Below, piece by piece: positions 25,301-31,235 of a DNA stretch of 64,000 bases. The notes beneath the pieces were generated by a model. It was not told the DNA's origin and made no database searches. It saw only the letters and a program-made list of their open reading frames with translations. Every line of letters begins with the position of its first letter. Within the stretch, counting starts at the first letter, position 1. Location of the stretch: positions 848,146-912,145 of the forward strand of contig CAJNDS010002646.1 of the NCBI GenBank assembly GCA_905221605.1. The letters run 5' to 3'. The position numbers were made by a program, and so were the translations under genes. The DNA is from Symbiodinium natans (taxonomy: Eukaryota > Sar > Dinophyceae > Suessiales > Symbiodiniaceae).

Positions 25301-25673
25301 GGTCTAGCACCACCTAATATAGGAACCCCTTTACAGCCCCAAGTATATACCGTCTGAAGTACGTGGGCCCTTTGGGAAATACGATGCGCTTCTTACGTGG
25401 TTCTCGCCCCCAGGGGAGTAAAGTGTACGTGTGTGTTTAGAGTCTATTTGCACAGCCGAAGCTGGCTTGAAACTCAAAACCAGCAAGTCCATGATGGGGT
25501 TCGGCTCGGGGGGTTCATGGGTAGGAACCCAGGGAAGCTTAAGGAGCCTTAGGGAGTTGTAGGGAGCATTAGGGAACCATGGGGACTGAATAGCTTTGCG
25601 GTTTCTTCTACGATATTGCCCACATAAGGGTACGCCATTCTACACTCCCACATGCTAAAAACCTTGCTACAGG

Positions 25674-25706
<33 letters not shown>

Positions 25707-28351
25707 ACCCAAACCCTAAACCCTCAACCCTCAAACCCTCAACCTTAGCCCTAAACCCTGAACCCTAAACCCTGAACCCTAATTTCGGAAACTCCCGTTT
25801 TGAATCTCCAACGATGGTCCTGAGACCGACCATGAACATCGTGGCGCGGAAAAGCAGTTGGGGTTTGGGGTTTAGGGTGTAGGGTTTAAGGGATTAGGGT
25901 TCAGGGTTTAGGGTTTAGGGCTTACAAGCTTAGGGTTTAGGGTGTAAGGTATGGAGTTCCGAAATAGGGTTAAGCTGGGGGTTCAGGGTTTAGGGGATTT
26001 AGGCTGCAGGGTTTATCCTAGTTAGACTCTAAACCCTAAACCGTAAACCCTAAACCATGATGGTTCAGGGCTCGTTCCTCAAAACGAGCAGCTCTTTTGC
26101 GCTGTGAGCATGTCAGGGTCCAGGTCAAGCACATTTCAACCCTATAGACCCTATAGAACACGTAGCTGTTTAGGGTTTACTGTAGGGTTTAGAGTTTAGG
26201 GTCTACATACCCTATAAACCCATGTTCAATCCTATGAACCCTATAAACCCCCAAATCCGGCAAGCACTATACACCTTGTAGCCCGATTAACCCTATGACA
26301 CCCGGAAACCCTCCAAACCCGACAAACCCGCAGAAAACTTATAACCCTGATAAACCACATGAAGACTGCAAACCCTATCAGCCCTAAAACCCCTGCAACC
26401 GCCCTAAACTTCATAAACCCCAAACCCCAAACAACCCTAAACCCTAAACCCTAGACCCTAAACCCTAAACCTCATAAACCCCAAACCCCAAACCAGAAGC
26501 CCCCCACTGCTTGAGGAACCCGAGGCCCTAAACCCCGAGACCCCAGTTCCCCGCATTCGCAGTCCCGGTCATTGAGCCCTGAGAGAGGACAGAAAAGTGT
26601 TGGGGTTTAGGTTTAGCATTCACATATTTCCCAATGGTCGACGTAGCGTGTCAGATTCCCAGGTTTGATTGCTTTTGACTCCTCAGGGTACTTAAAGATT
26701 CGTGGGTGGTTAGAACCCTGCACCCTAAATAAGGCTATAACCAATTACAGCTACGGTTACCGCACTTGTAACCCTGCCTGCCCTAAACGCTAAGCCCTAC
26801 ACCCTACACCCTAAAACAACGGGGTTTTGTCACCTAAGCCCTAACGCAAGGTTTAGGGTTTGGGGAATCCTACACCCAAGAACCCTAAACCCCAAACCTC
26901 AAGCACAGGCCGCGCCCCGGCTGCGTCCAATGCCGCCCAGGACGAGCTTTCATCTTGGAATCCACGGCGTAAGGAGGGCTAGTAGGGCTCTTGCGTGTTT
27001 GGGTTTGGGAGTTTCGGGTTCAGGGTTTAGGGTTTAGGGTTTCGGGTTGGAGGTTTAGGGTTTAGGGTTTAGGGTCCGAAGAATTACTAATAGTCTTCCT
27101 TTATGGTCCCTCTTATTAATGTACTAGAATAACCCCTAAACCCTGTTCAAATTCCCAAAGGGGCCCACTTAGGGTTTAGTTGGGCTTTTGGGTGTCTTCC
27201 CAAAGGGGCCCACTTTGGGTTCAGTAGGCCTCTCGGGTGCTTTCTTAAAGGGGGTTTAGGGTTTAGGGTTTAGGGTTTAGGGTTTTGGGTTTTGGGTTTT
27301 GGGTTTAGGGTTTTGGGTTTTGGGTTTAGGGTTTAGTAGGGCTTCTGGGTGTTTTTCCAGAGGGTCCATGTACCTATACAATTAAGGGTGTCGGGTTTGG
27401 GTTCAGGGTTGTATGACATTTGTCTACCTAATTCAAGTATACTTGGGCCTGAAGGGTTTCTTATATAGTCGCTCTAGGCCCAAGTATACACTATGTAGGT
27501 ACATTGGACCCTTAGGTTTTTTGGGGGAAGGCCTTTTGAGATTTTTGGGTGTGTAGTGTAGGGGGTTTAGGGTTTAGGGGCTTGTGGAGCTTTAGGGTTC
27601 AGGGCATTTCGAGCCTAAGGGTTGCAGGATGTACGAGCTGGCTTGGCGGTTCACGGGTAGTTATAAGTGGGGTTATAAGTAGGGTAACTATACTTAGAAC
27701 CTTATTTAGGGTACTTATAACCCTACTTATACCGACCCTCGAACCTCCGAGTAAGGGTTTCAGGGTTGAGGAGTGTACGGGTTTAGGGGCTTAAGGGTCT
27801 TTAGTGTTTTAGGGCTTGGGTTTAGGCTTTCTTGAGCGGTTTTATGCTTCAGGATTTGGGTTTTCTGATCGGGCTCAGGGTTATGAGGTTCAGGGCTTCT
27901 TGAGTCTAGGCTAGGAGCGTTAGGGTTCGAGATTGCGCATGTGGAGGGTTTAGGATTCTTGGAGGTTCATGAAGTAGTTCAAGCAGGGTTATAAGTAGGG
28001 TAAGAATAAATATAATAACTATAACTAGTTATAACTTTATTTCGGTACCCTGGACCCTAAAACCTAAACCCTACACTCGTAGGCGAAGCATGTTTTTTCT
28101 TGACAACTGTCGTTTCCCCTCAGTGTAAAGCGGCAACCGTAGCCGTAGGCTTCAAGATCGCAGTTCGAAATGTGGCTAACTGAAAGCCCAATCAGGCTTG
28201 TCTTTCAACCGAACGGCGTCGGGCGAGATGGCTAACAGGTGCTGGTTTCCAGCATGCTGCATTCTGGACCGGGGCCTATTGCAGGCGCACCGGAAACGAA
28301 GCCGACCTGCATCTGCGGGAAGTTCAAGCTGGAGCGCCGACCGGATGCATG

Positions 28352-28352
<1 letters not shown>
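8001..28352 (+). CDS. DHHC-type protein S-acyltransferase gene, about 20 exons
   Basis: Membrane enzyme that moves palmitate onto protein cysteines through an autoacylated DHHC cysteine. Exons in order give a cytosolic N-terminus (YQ/VWQGN...FCCCGRC, like the W.GNN.F..GR start of plant and protist PATs), a membrane helix, PGVLPRG, a complete Cys-rich domain, two more helices split by a lumenal loop, and a soluble tail ending LERRPDA. The Cys-rich domain has the exact spacing C-x2-C-x9-HC-x2-C-x2-C-x4-DHHC-x5-C-x4-N-x3-F. The exons total about 1240 nt, roughly 410 residues, normal for the family. Splice phases agree at every junction from 14562 to 28352 except 15307/15711. The stretch between 10007 and 14562 is unresolved and holds competing exon candidates. 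Listed coordinates span the gene, introns included. Confidence 0.88.
8080..8205. repeat. AAGTACCCTT tandem repeat
   Basis: About ten copies of a unit near 10-13 bp (AAAGTACCCTT) directly after a 22-base C run (8057-8078), in intron 1. Confidence 0.85.
8436..8509 (+). CDS. DHHC gene exon 2
   Basis: Acceptor CCCGACAG. Encodes [18 protein letters not shown] followed by PRDPAA. It matches the W-x-GNN-x-F-x-C-x-GR signature ahead of the first helix in many PATs. The donor is GA (GATTGG, compare GATTAG at 19462). Phase 2 joins exon 3 to give AWFYCMF. Confidence 0.72.
9183..9275. mobile_element. MITE-like family A element, diverged
   Basis: Inverted ends GCTTGGTAGCCCGG and CGGGGCTGCCAAGC. Diverged relative of the copies at 10181 and 35950. 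Confidence 0.6.
9902..10007 (+). CDS. DHHC gene exon 3, membrane helix
   Basis: Acceptor ATGGCAAG. Encodes [15 protein letters not shown] followed by [18 protein letters not shown], a clear hydrophobic helix (first or second membrane span). The donor is probably GC (GCACCA, same as at 42474). The frame stays open to a TGA at 10023, so the exact end is inferred. Confidence 0.68.
10181..10298. mobile_element. MITE-like family A element
   Basis: Left end CTTGGTAGCCCAGTGGTACC, right end GGTTACTGGGCTACTAAG. Internally AAGCAACCAACAAAAAGGG. Five copies occur in this window. Confidence 0.8.
10386..10492. mobile_element. inverted-repeat element, family L
   Basis: TCTAAAGTTTACCCTATACT and CTTCCAGGGACCT at the left pair with AGGTCCCTGGAAGTATAGGC at the right, around an about 45 nt loop. 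One clear copy. Confidence 0.7.
10585..10655 (+). CDS. ambiguous exon candidate
   Basis: Unique segment between two CCCTAAA arms. The + frame holds [18 protein letters not shown]; the - strand holds [16 protein letters not shown]. Neither can be chosen from sequence alone, and the flanking arms do not follow the usual exon rule. Confidence 0.2.
11040..11150. mobile_element. MITE-like family I element
   Basis: GGCCCTTGGGGACATTTTAT, ACAGGATCATATTCAGGAAT and AAGGGGCCACCCTAG are shared with 45295-45372. Confidence 0.65.
11381..11447 (+). CDS. exon candidate, [16 protein letters not shown]
   Basis: A CCCTAAA arm ends CCCCTAG; the frame [18 protein letters not shown] is charged and helical and meets a TGA at 11445. 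Either a last exon, or an internal exon with a GC donor GCTGAA at 11443, the same six bases as the exon 1 donor. Its place in the DHHC gene is unresolved. Confidence 0.4.
11455..11545. repeat. CATA and TA microsatellite
   Basis: CATA x about 11 followed by GTATATGTATGTATATATAT. Confidence 0.9.
11572..11673 (+). CDS. exon candidate with GTAAGC donor
   Basis: Acceptor GATTTTCAG; donor GTAAGC. One frame reads [19 protein letters not shown] then KDCAEADLA; another reads [20 protein letters not shown]. No telomere-type arms flank it, unlike most exons here. Confidence 0.35.
11700..11830. mobile_element. MITE-like family F element
   Basis: TTTGCATAAGAACCTCTC at the left and GGGGGTCTTAAGCA at the right, with TTCCTTATAAGGGCAATATG inside, as at 4583 and 52010. 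Confidence 0.7.
12035..12099 (+). CDS. terminal-exon candidate
   Basis: Acceptor TCTCCGGCAG, frame [20 protein letters not shown], stop TAG at 12097, no TTTAGGG arm after it. Not recognised, and hard to reconcile with an uninterrupted DHHC gene. Confidence 0.35.
12120..12182. repeat. TA microsatellite
   Basis: Two (TA)n runs of about 9-10 units separated by GGTCAGCA, followed by a C run. Confidence 0.9.
12305..12556. repeat. large AACCAAAA/TTTTGGTT hairpin
   Basis: Left arm of CCAAAAAAACC units with an A run at 12364-12395; right arm of GGTTTTTTTGG units. The centre also pairs: AACAATTTTCCTGGACTC faces GAGTCCCGGAAAATTGTT. Total about 250 nt. Confidence 0.85.
12600..13740. repeat. AT-rich island with three long tandem units
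   Basis: The motif TTGGTTGAGTATGGTCCTTT recurs at about 12940, 13228 and 13496, with AAATTCGCATA(G/A)AA and CTTTGCC..GTA.AAACACAA at matching offsets, giving units of about 270-285 bp. A second pair of about 130 bp units lies at 12685 and 12815 (TTTTCA..CATAGTATAT). Few telomere-type units. No gene recognised. Confidence 0.8.
13865..13985. repeat. AAAAAGGCCT repeat, G run and TTTA microsatellite
   Basis: Three AAAAAGG(C/G)C units, a G10 run, then (TTTA) x about 14. Confidence 0.9.
14035..14085. mobile_element. MITE-like family C element, partial
   Basis: GGGTAGTTTCATGGGCCCTT and TTTGCTCCCTTACC resemble 421-453 and the copy at 21742. Confidence 0.5.
14562..14619 (+). CDS. DHHC gene exon 4 (candidate)
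   Basis: A CCCTAAA arm ends at 14525; acceptor GGCGTCAAG. Encodes [18 protein letters not shown]; the donor is GTTCCT. Ends in phase 1 and joins exon 5 to give [13 protein letters not shown]. Confidence 0.5.
14650..14783. repeat. TTTAGGG array, about 18 units
   Basis: Near-perfect (GGGTTTA)n, the donor-side arm of the intron after 14619. Confidence 0.95.
14852..14885 (+). CDS. DHHC gene exon 5 (candidate), PGVLPRG
   Basis: Acceptor GGATTTTAG, donor GTTTAGGG. In phase 1 it encodes [11 protein letters not shown], which resembles the DPGILPR block ahead of the Cys-rich domain in PATs. 34 nt; phases 1 in, 2 out match its neighbours. Confidence 0.5.
15102..15196. mobile_element. near-perfect inverted-repeat element, family K
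   Basis: GGTTCTTCGTAGGGAATGAG with AGGGCCCT at the left; AGGGCCCTCATTCCCTCA with CTCCCTACGAAGAACC at the right; small loop at AATCCCTTAAAGG. Arms of about 40 nt. Confidence 0.85.
15222..15307 (+). CDS. DHHC gene exon 6 (candidate), hydrophobic segment
   Basis: Acceptor GCTACTCTCAG. Encodes [14 protein letters not shown] followed by [14 protein letters not shown], a basic stretch then a hydrophobic run that may be a membrane span. A TGA follows at 15307; a GA donor there would leave phase 1, whereas exon 7 needs phase 2, so this 3' end is not settled. Confidence 0.5.
15612..15660. mobile_element. MITE-like family B element, short
   Basis: ACTTGGCGGTTCATCTGG at the left and ACCCATGAACCTCCAAGT at the right. 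Confidence 0.65.
15711..15766 (+). CDS. DHHC gene exon 7, first half of Cys-rich domain
   Basis: Acceptor ACCTGCAG (an earlier acceptor at 15695 is in the same phase). Encodes [18 protein letters not shown], which carries C-x2-C-x9-H of the zinc domain. The exon ends one base into the next Cys codon. The donor is GC (GCCGCC); joining that T to GC at 16688 restores Cys and gives SHCPDCDQC with exact family spacing. Confidence 0.93.
16100..16195. mobile_element. MITE-like family B element, diverged
   Basis: ACCCTACTTATAAGCCTACT and CACCCATGACCCTGCAAG match the family B right end. Confidence 0.55.
16688..16776 (+). CDS. DHHC gene exon 8, catalytic DHHC motif
   Basis: The acceptor AAG directly ends a CCCTAAA array. 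Encodes [20 protein letters not shown] then IGQRNYIFF. Contains the catalytic DHHC and the N-x3-F that closes the domain. The GC donor GCCTCC lies just before GTTTAGGG. Phase 0 gives NYIFF/VGFVTS, the normal lead into the next helix. Confidence 0.96.
16792..17010. repeat. TTTAGGG/TTGAGGG arm holding three copies of the exon 8 end
   Basis: The exon 8 tail and donor (16760-16791, ACATCTTCTTTGCCTCCCGG) recur at 16850-16870, 16915-16940 and 16962-16993 with increasing change, separated by GGGTTGA/GGGTTTA units. Confidence 0.92.
17187..17256. repeat. inverted copies of the exon 8 end in the acceptor-side arm
   Basis: CCGGGACGCAAAGAAGACGT at 17187 is the reverse complement of the exon-tail copy at 16915, including its GCGTCCCGG variant base. 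A weaker inverted copy follows at 17240-17256, with AACCCTCAACCCTC units between. Confidence 0.85.
17625..17708 (+). CDS. DHHC gene exon 9, membrane helix
   Basis: A CCCTAAA arm ends ACTTCAG. Encodes [19 protein letters not shown] then AVLQKGDWR, the helix after the DHHC domain. 84 nt, phase 0 both sides. The donor is GTTTAGGG, the first telomere-type unit. Confidence 0.88.
18362..18409 (+). CDS. DHHC gene exon 10, lumenal loop
   Basis: A CCCTAAA arm is followed by TTTGGGCCAG. Encodes [16 protein letters not shown]. The donor is GA (GAGCCC) ahead of a C run. Phase 0 both sides, between two helix exons. Confidence 0.65.
19279..19348. repeat. CCCTAAA array, 10 units
   Basis: Perfect units ending 57 nt before exon 11. 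Confidence 0.95.
19406..19461 (+). CDS. DHHC gene exon 11, lumenal loop
   Basis: Acceptor GGCTACAG. Encodes [18 protein letters not shown], polar and Asn-rich (N-S-N-D-T could be glycosylated). The GA donor GATTAG runs into GGGTTTAGGG. Phase 2 joins exon 12 to give HAVLMVVV. Confidence 0.8.
19675..19825. mobile_element. MITE-like family H element carrying a CCCTAAA insert
   Basis: CCCTGTTTTTAGGGTTTAGG, TTCCCTTGAGAAGCCCC and ATTCTTAGGTTACTCGTGGG match copies at 25208 and 44883. Four CCCTAAA units interrupt the copy at 19750-19782. Confidence 0.75.
20299..20378. repeat. CCCTAAA array, about 11 units
   Basis: Near-perfect units in the intron before exon 12. Confidence 0.95.
20797..20882 (+). 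CDS. DHHC gene exon 12, last core membrane helix
   Basis: Acceptor TCCTCTCAG. Encodes [20 protein letters not shown] then VFLGHSAQ. Donor GTGTAT, then TTTAGGG variants. Phase 1 joins exon 13 (AQ/KEPT). Confidence 0.85.
21128..21245. repeat. TTTAGGG array
   Basis: About 14 units with scattered GGGTTTGGGG variants in intron 12. Confidence 0.9.
21356..21416. repeat. TTTAGGG array, 8 units
   Basis: Perfect units. The intron from 20883 to 22884 otherwise holds element copies and unique filler, with no supported exon. Confidence 0.95.
21742..21895. mobile_element. MITE-like family C element
   Basis: AGGGTAGTTGCAGGGTCCCT at the left; AAGGGCCCATACTAAGGGAA and CATGTAGCTACCCTTAGAT at the right. Inverted ends; sister copy at 408-530. 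Confidence 0.75.
22231..22412. mobile_element. MITE-like family B element interrupted by a TTGAGGG array
   Basis: GGTTATAAGT appears on both sides of eight GGGTTGA units (22269-22325); the right end reads CTGCCCATGAACCTCC. The array sits inside the element. Confidence 0.75.
22885..22947 (+). CDS. DHHC gene exon 13, cytosolic tail
   Basis: Acceptor AAGTTGCAG. In phase 1 it encodes [28 protein letters not shown] recalls the NP-x-D-x-G block after the last helix in many PATs. A GC donor (GCCCCC) or GTTTAG 10 nt later; the former keeps phase with exon 14. Confidence 0.65.
23079..23192. mobile_element. MITE-like family B element
   Basis: GTTGTAAGTGGGATTACAAG at the left and AACTACCCATGAACCTCCAA at the right. 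Confidence 0.75.
23220..23310. repeat. TTTAGGG array
   Basis: About ten TTTAGGG/TTTAGGGG units. Confidence 0.9.
23569..23601 (+). CDS. DHHC gene exon 14 (candidate)
   Basis: Acceptor GGATTTCAG, donor GTTTGG. 33 nt, phase 1 both sides, [10 protein letters not shown]. Lacks flanking arms, so weak; its length preserves phase whether used or skipped. Confidence 0.35.
24093..24235. mobile_element. MITE-like family B element
   Basis: CACTTGGAGGTTCATGGGTG and GGTATAAGTGGGG at the left; AGCTACCCATGAACCTTCAA at the right; inverted ends with internal ATAAATATATGACATATATC. Confidence 0.85.
24236..24372. repeat. CCCTAAA array, about 19 units
   Basis: Near-perfect units abutting the family B element on the left and exon 15 on the right. 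Confidence 0.95.
24375..24440 (+). CDS. DHHC gene exon 15
   Basis: The acceptor CCCTAG is formed by the end of the array. Encodes [20 protein letters not shown]. Donor GTTGTA, leading into GGGTTT units. Phase 1 both sides. Confidence 0.6.
24470..24530. repeat. TTTAGGG array, about 8 units
   Basis: Donor-side arm of the intron after 24440. Confidence 0.95.
24540..24622. mobile_element. inverted-repeat element family G
   Basis: GTAACCCAAGGTTTTCTAGT and CTCCCTACTACTCC are shared with 48905-48990; 25515-25590 carries the inverse (AAGGAGCCTTAGGGAGTTGT). Confidence 0.65.
24848..24978. repeat. CCCTAAA array, about 18 units
   Basis: Perfect units in the intron between exons 15 and 16. Confidence 0.95.
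25122..25202. repeat. TTTAGGG array, about 11 units
   Basis: Near-perfect units, 145 bp after the preceding CCCTAAA array. Confidence 0.95.
25208..25300. mobile_element. MITE-like family H element
   Basis: TTCCTATTGTTAGGGTTCAA, AAAAGGGCACCCTTTGTATT and CCTAGGTTACTCTAGGGTCT; close to 44883-44995. Confidence 0.7.
25456..25512 (+). CDS. DHHC gene exon 16 (candidate)
   Basis: Acceptor TTTGCACAG. Encodes [18 protein letters not shown]. Donor GTTCAT. Phase 1 both sides. Basic tail segment. Confidence 0.5.
25678..25706. repeat. C homopolymer run
   Basis: About 29 C's. Similar long runs lie at 8057, 10908, 41553, 46118 and 48179; G runs at 28346, 48643 and 48757. Confidence 0.95.
25799..25856 (+). 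CDS. weak exon candidate
   Basis: Between a CCCTAAA arm and GTTGGGGTTTGGGG. The frame [15 protein letters not shown] is open. There is no AG acceptor nearby and it is not needed for phase, so it may be a relic. Confidence 0.25.
26069..26103 (+). CDS. DHHC gene exon 17 (candidate)
   Basis: Acceptor ATGGTTCAG, donor GTGAGC, flanked by CCCTAAA and TTTAGGG arms. In phase 1 it encodes [11 protein letters not shown] and leaves phase 0 for exon 18. Confidence 0.45.
26563..26596 (+). CDS. DHHC gene exon 18 (candidate)
   Basis: Acceptor CATTCGCAG, donor GTGTTGGGGTTTAGG. Encodes [11 protein letters not shown]; phases 0 in, 1 out fit both neighbours. Confidence 0.45.
26690..26775. mobile_element. MITE-like family B element, diverged
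   Basis: GATTCGTGGGTGGTTAGAAC at the left; ACCGCACTTGTAACCCTGCC at the right. Confidence 0.5.
26909..26968 (+). CDS. DHHC gene exon 19
   Basis: Acceptor AAGCACAG and canonical donor GTAAGG. In phase 1 it encodes [20 protein letters not shown] second frame is open but less protein-like. Confidence 0.55.
27160..27245. repeat. short tandem duplication
   Basis: CCCAAAGGGGCCCACTT with a following TTGGGC/GGGTG stretch occurs twice at an interval of about 41 nt. Confidence 0.7.
27412..27512. mobile_element. inverted-repeat element
   Basis: TCTACCTAATTCAAGTATAC with TTGGGCCT faces AGGCCCAAGTATACACTATG with TAGGTA; a central loop of about 25 nt. Confidence 0.75.
27640..27752. mobile_element. MITE-like family B element, well preserved
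   Basis: GGTTCACGGGTAGTTATAAG at the left and ACTTATACCGACCCTCGAAC at the right; GGGTAACTATACTTAGAACC inside. A near-complete copy. Confidence 0.85.
28285..28352 (+). CDS. DHHC gene exon 20 (stop codon)
   Basis: Acceptor GGCCTATTGCAG. In phase 1 it encodes [20 protein letters not shown] plus A and ends in TGA at 28350. No TTTAGGG arm follows; a G run starts within 3 nt. TCICG.F could bind metal. Confidence 0.6.
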
Positions 28353-28382
<30 letters not shown>

Positions 28383-28387
28383 CGGGG
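28346..28387. repeat. G homopolymer run at the 3' end of the DHHC gene
   Basis: About 30 G's interrupted once near the end, immediately after the proposed stop codon. Confidence 0.95.
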
Positions 28388-28399
28388 GCACCTATACAA

Positions 28400-28800
28400 C
28401 AAACACAAATGATAGTAGAATTAATATAGTGTTTGTCAGAAATGTGAATAGATAGTACGTTTAGCAATCTTACTATTATTTGTTTCAGTCGTTTTAATTA
28501 GTATTCTCACAGAATTGCTTAGTAATATGTTTGATACTAATATCATTGTTCCCTACTTCAGTATTACTCATACGAGTAAGCTGGCGATGTGATCAGGGCG
28601 TCAACGCAGATGCGGAGAGAGACTTCAGGGCATTGTGGCAGCGACCGTGTCTACGGGTCAGACTCAGATATGACACATGAAAAACACTGAATAGTCACAG
28701 ACAAATGGCACAATAATAGCATAAATAACAATAATAATAATAACAACAAGTTAGGAATAACATATAATTTGGGTTTAGGATTTAGGCTTTAGGGGCATTT
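28400..28800. other. AT-rich region between genes
   Basis: AT-rich, with AATAATAATAACAACAAG near 28730. No repeat arms until about 28770. Plausible untranslated or intergenic DNA. Contains the candidate start at 28610. Confidence 0.5.
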
Positions 28801-31103
28801 TTTTAGCATATAGTAGCATATAATAACATGTACTCACGCCCGTTTTGTGTCATCGCCGAAGACCCTAAGGCTCTAAAGCTAGAACCCTTGTTTTGCTTTG
28901 CTTCCGTGTCTTGAGACCCTAGCCCTAATCTCCAAAACCTTAACGCCCGAATGCCCTGAAGCCTGGAAACCAGAGCGTTCAGGGCTTAAGGCCCTGAGCC
29001 TCAAAAATCACCGTAAAAACCCTAATCTCTAAACCCAATTTGAATTTAGGGTCCAAACCCATAAACCCTTCGCCCTAAAACCCATTTGGATTTAGGGTTT
29101 ATAGGGGTCCCCCTGCAGGATCTGGCGGTGACCCTGGAGAGGGGGGTCAGGGCCCCAGCTGCCGCTGAATGGCATAGGGCATCTTGGGATGTTCAGCAAT
29201 GCCTTAATAGGGATTATAGTAGGGTTTAGGGTTTAGGGTTTGGGGTTTAGGGCATGGTAGGGTTTAGGGTTTGGGGTTTGGGGTTTGGGGTTTGGGGTTT
29301 AGGGTTTAGGGTTTAGGGTTTTAGGGTTTTAGGGTTTTAGGGTTTAGGGTTTACGGTTTAGGGCTTAGGGCTTAGGTGTTAGGGTTTAGGGGTACTATAA
29401 TTCCTATGTATGCCTAGTAAGGATTCGTAGTATAAGGGGGGACCATTCCAGAGCATTTGGGTTTCGGAAGGGTGTTGGCTCTAAGGCCAAGGGCTCCAGC
29501 TTACGTCTCCTTGTGGGGATAACGCCTAAACCCTAAACCCTAAACCCTAAACCCTAAACCCTAAACCCTAAACCCTAAACCCTAAACCCTAAACCCTAAA
29601 CCCTAAACCCTAAACTGGAGGTCTCCGACCGAGCGTCTTCACAAAACGGTGAGGGAGGGTAAAGCCTCCCGGTAGACGGGACGGCAGTGACTGGCTACGC
29701 TCAGACCAAGGGCGTATGACTTACTAAGTCCTATATCCGCCGACCCTGCGGCGTGTTGGATGGTTTTGGGGGAGGGAAGAGGGGGGGGGGAGGGGGGGCG
29801 GGGGAGGGGGAGGGGGGGGAGGGGGGGGTGGGGGGTCGGTGCACAATTTTTTCATGGAGGACCGCCCGCATAGGCTTTGGCCCCCAACCCACCCGCTCGT
29901 TTCTCGCGTTTGGGTTTGGGGTAGGTTAGGGACCCTCCCCACACACCCCCCGCAGCCCCCCCGCAGCCCCCCACACCAATACCCGCCCCAAAGATCGAAC
30001 CCAGCCCTATAGCTACCCTAAAGAGAAGAGCATTAGACCCACAAAGGCTCAAAAACCTGGAGTGAGGGTTCGGGTTCTGGGTTCAGGGTGTGGGGTTTAG
30101 GGTTAGGGGTTTGAGGGTTGAGGTTTCTCCTAAATAATGAGGACCCCAAGACGCAAGGTGTTGTTTTTGGGGTTGGGGGCAATTCCCGGGTGGTCTGAGG
30201 GCCCCAAGCTGGCAGATTTCGTCCAAAGTCACCTAAACTCCCTAGACCCTAGACCCTAAACCCTAAATCGTAAACCCTAGACCCTAAACCCGACCCTAAA
30301 CGGGGGCCGCAATTCGAGAATCTGGGGTCGGCCCAAGCGTATATGTCCCCAAGTAGGAGGGGGGAGGGGGCGTCGCCCCTCACACATCCCACAATGCAGG
30401 CCACAAACAGGGCCCGCCCTAAATCCCAATCCTGCTTTCGACCCTAACCTGCACCATCATCCACTAAAGTCTGTTGTTTGAGCCCTAAACCCCAGTCTCA
30501 CCAAACCCGAAACCAAAACCCTAAAGCCTAAACCCTATACCCTAAACCTTGTGGGCAAGAAAGGTGCAGCTGCTGCGCGGGGCATTCTCGGCGGAGCAGG
30601 CATAGTGCTGCTTTTTGTTTTCGTGATGGGAGGGTGTAGGGTTTAGGGTTTAGAGTTTAGGGTTTAGTTTCAGTTCTGGATTCAGTGCTCGATGCAGTGG
30701 TCGAAGCTTTGGGAAACCTACGCCCGGGACTTTTGCTGCGATCGTCTTCGGAGATTGAGCGGCGTAGGCGCACAGGAGCACCTCAACACGTCGATCCCCC
30801 CCCCTCGCCCCCCCCCCCCCCCCCCCCCACGCCCTACAGGGCAAAACAAAAACAACTGAAGCCCTTGAACCGGAAACGCCTACGACCTCAAACAACACAA
30901 GCTCCCAAACCACAAAGCCTAAACCCTACACCCCGAAACCCCCCAAACCCTCCACTCTAAGCTGCAAGGGTTTGGGTCTAGCCCCCTAAACTAACCCTAA
31001 ACCCTAAACCCTAAGCCCTAAACGCCTTCGAAGCTGGTTTCGTGCTTCTGCTTTCGGGAGCCCTCAAACCCCACAATGCTCAAGATCAACCCGAACATCT
31101 TGA
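28610..31103 (+). CDS. possible small membrane-protein gene, five exons
   Basis: Phase-consistent chain: 28610-28660 (MRRETSGHCGSDRVYGS, GA donor GACTCA), 29119-29211, 29621-29648, 30564-30633 and 31034-31103 (stop TGA). The product would be about 105 residues with one clear helix, GILGGAGIVLLFVFVM. No family recognised. The start and end exons are weak, and alternative frames exist. Confidence 0.35.
29119..29211 (+). CDS. exon, DLAVTLERGVRAPAAAEW
   Basis: Acceptor CCCCCTGCAG; 31 codons beginning DLAVTLERGVRAPAAAEW and ending QQCLNR. The GA donor GATTAT runs into AGTAGGGTTTAGGG. GATTRG-like donors recur at 8510 and 19462. Confidence 0.55.
29220..29400. repeat. TTTAGGG, TTTGGGG and TTTTAGGG array
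   Basis: Blocks of each variant are homogenised side by side. Confidence 0.9.
29526..29614. repeat. CCCTAAA array, 12 units
   Basis: Perfect units directly ahead of the exon at 29621. Confidence 0.95.
29621..29648 (+). CDS. small exon with GTGAGG donor
   Basis: The acceptor CTGGAG follows a CCCTAAA array. Encodes VSDRASSQN; donor GTGAGG. Phase 0 in, 1 out. Confidence 0.4.
29766..29836. repeat. G/A purine tract
   Basis: GGGGGAGG-type tract with several G6-G9 runs; quadruplex-prone. Confidence 0.9.
30564..30633 (+). CDS. exon with membrane helix
   Basis: Acceptor GCAAGAAAG. Encodes AAAARGILGGAGIVLLFVFV and MGG; donor GTGTAGGG merges with TTTAGGG units. A single strong hydrophobic helix. Confidence 0.55.
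31034..31103 (+). CDS. terminal-exon candidate
   Basis: After TTCGAAG, phase 2, WFRASAFGSPQTPQCSRS and a TGA; no TTTAGGG arm follows. A second frame (GFVLLLSGALKPHNAQDQ) is open longer, to 31189. Confidence 0.3.
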
Positions 31104-31235
31104 GAATCCTGAAGCCCTAAAACCAAAACCCACAGTTCTGAGTCCTAACATGAAGCATTTCGACCCTAAGCCCGAAGTTTCAGCTTGAAACCAGTCGAAA
31201 CCATCATGCTGGGCCTTAGAGCCCTTAAGCTCTAG

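Noticed and set aside
29119-29211. Placing this exon in the DHHC gene
   Set aside because: The preceding exon (28285) ends in an in-frame TGA, and joining them in phase would create a stop as well.
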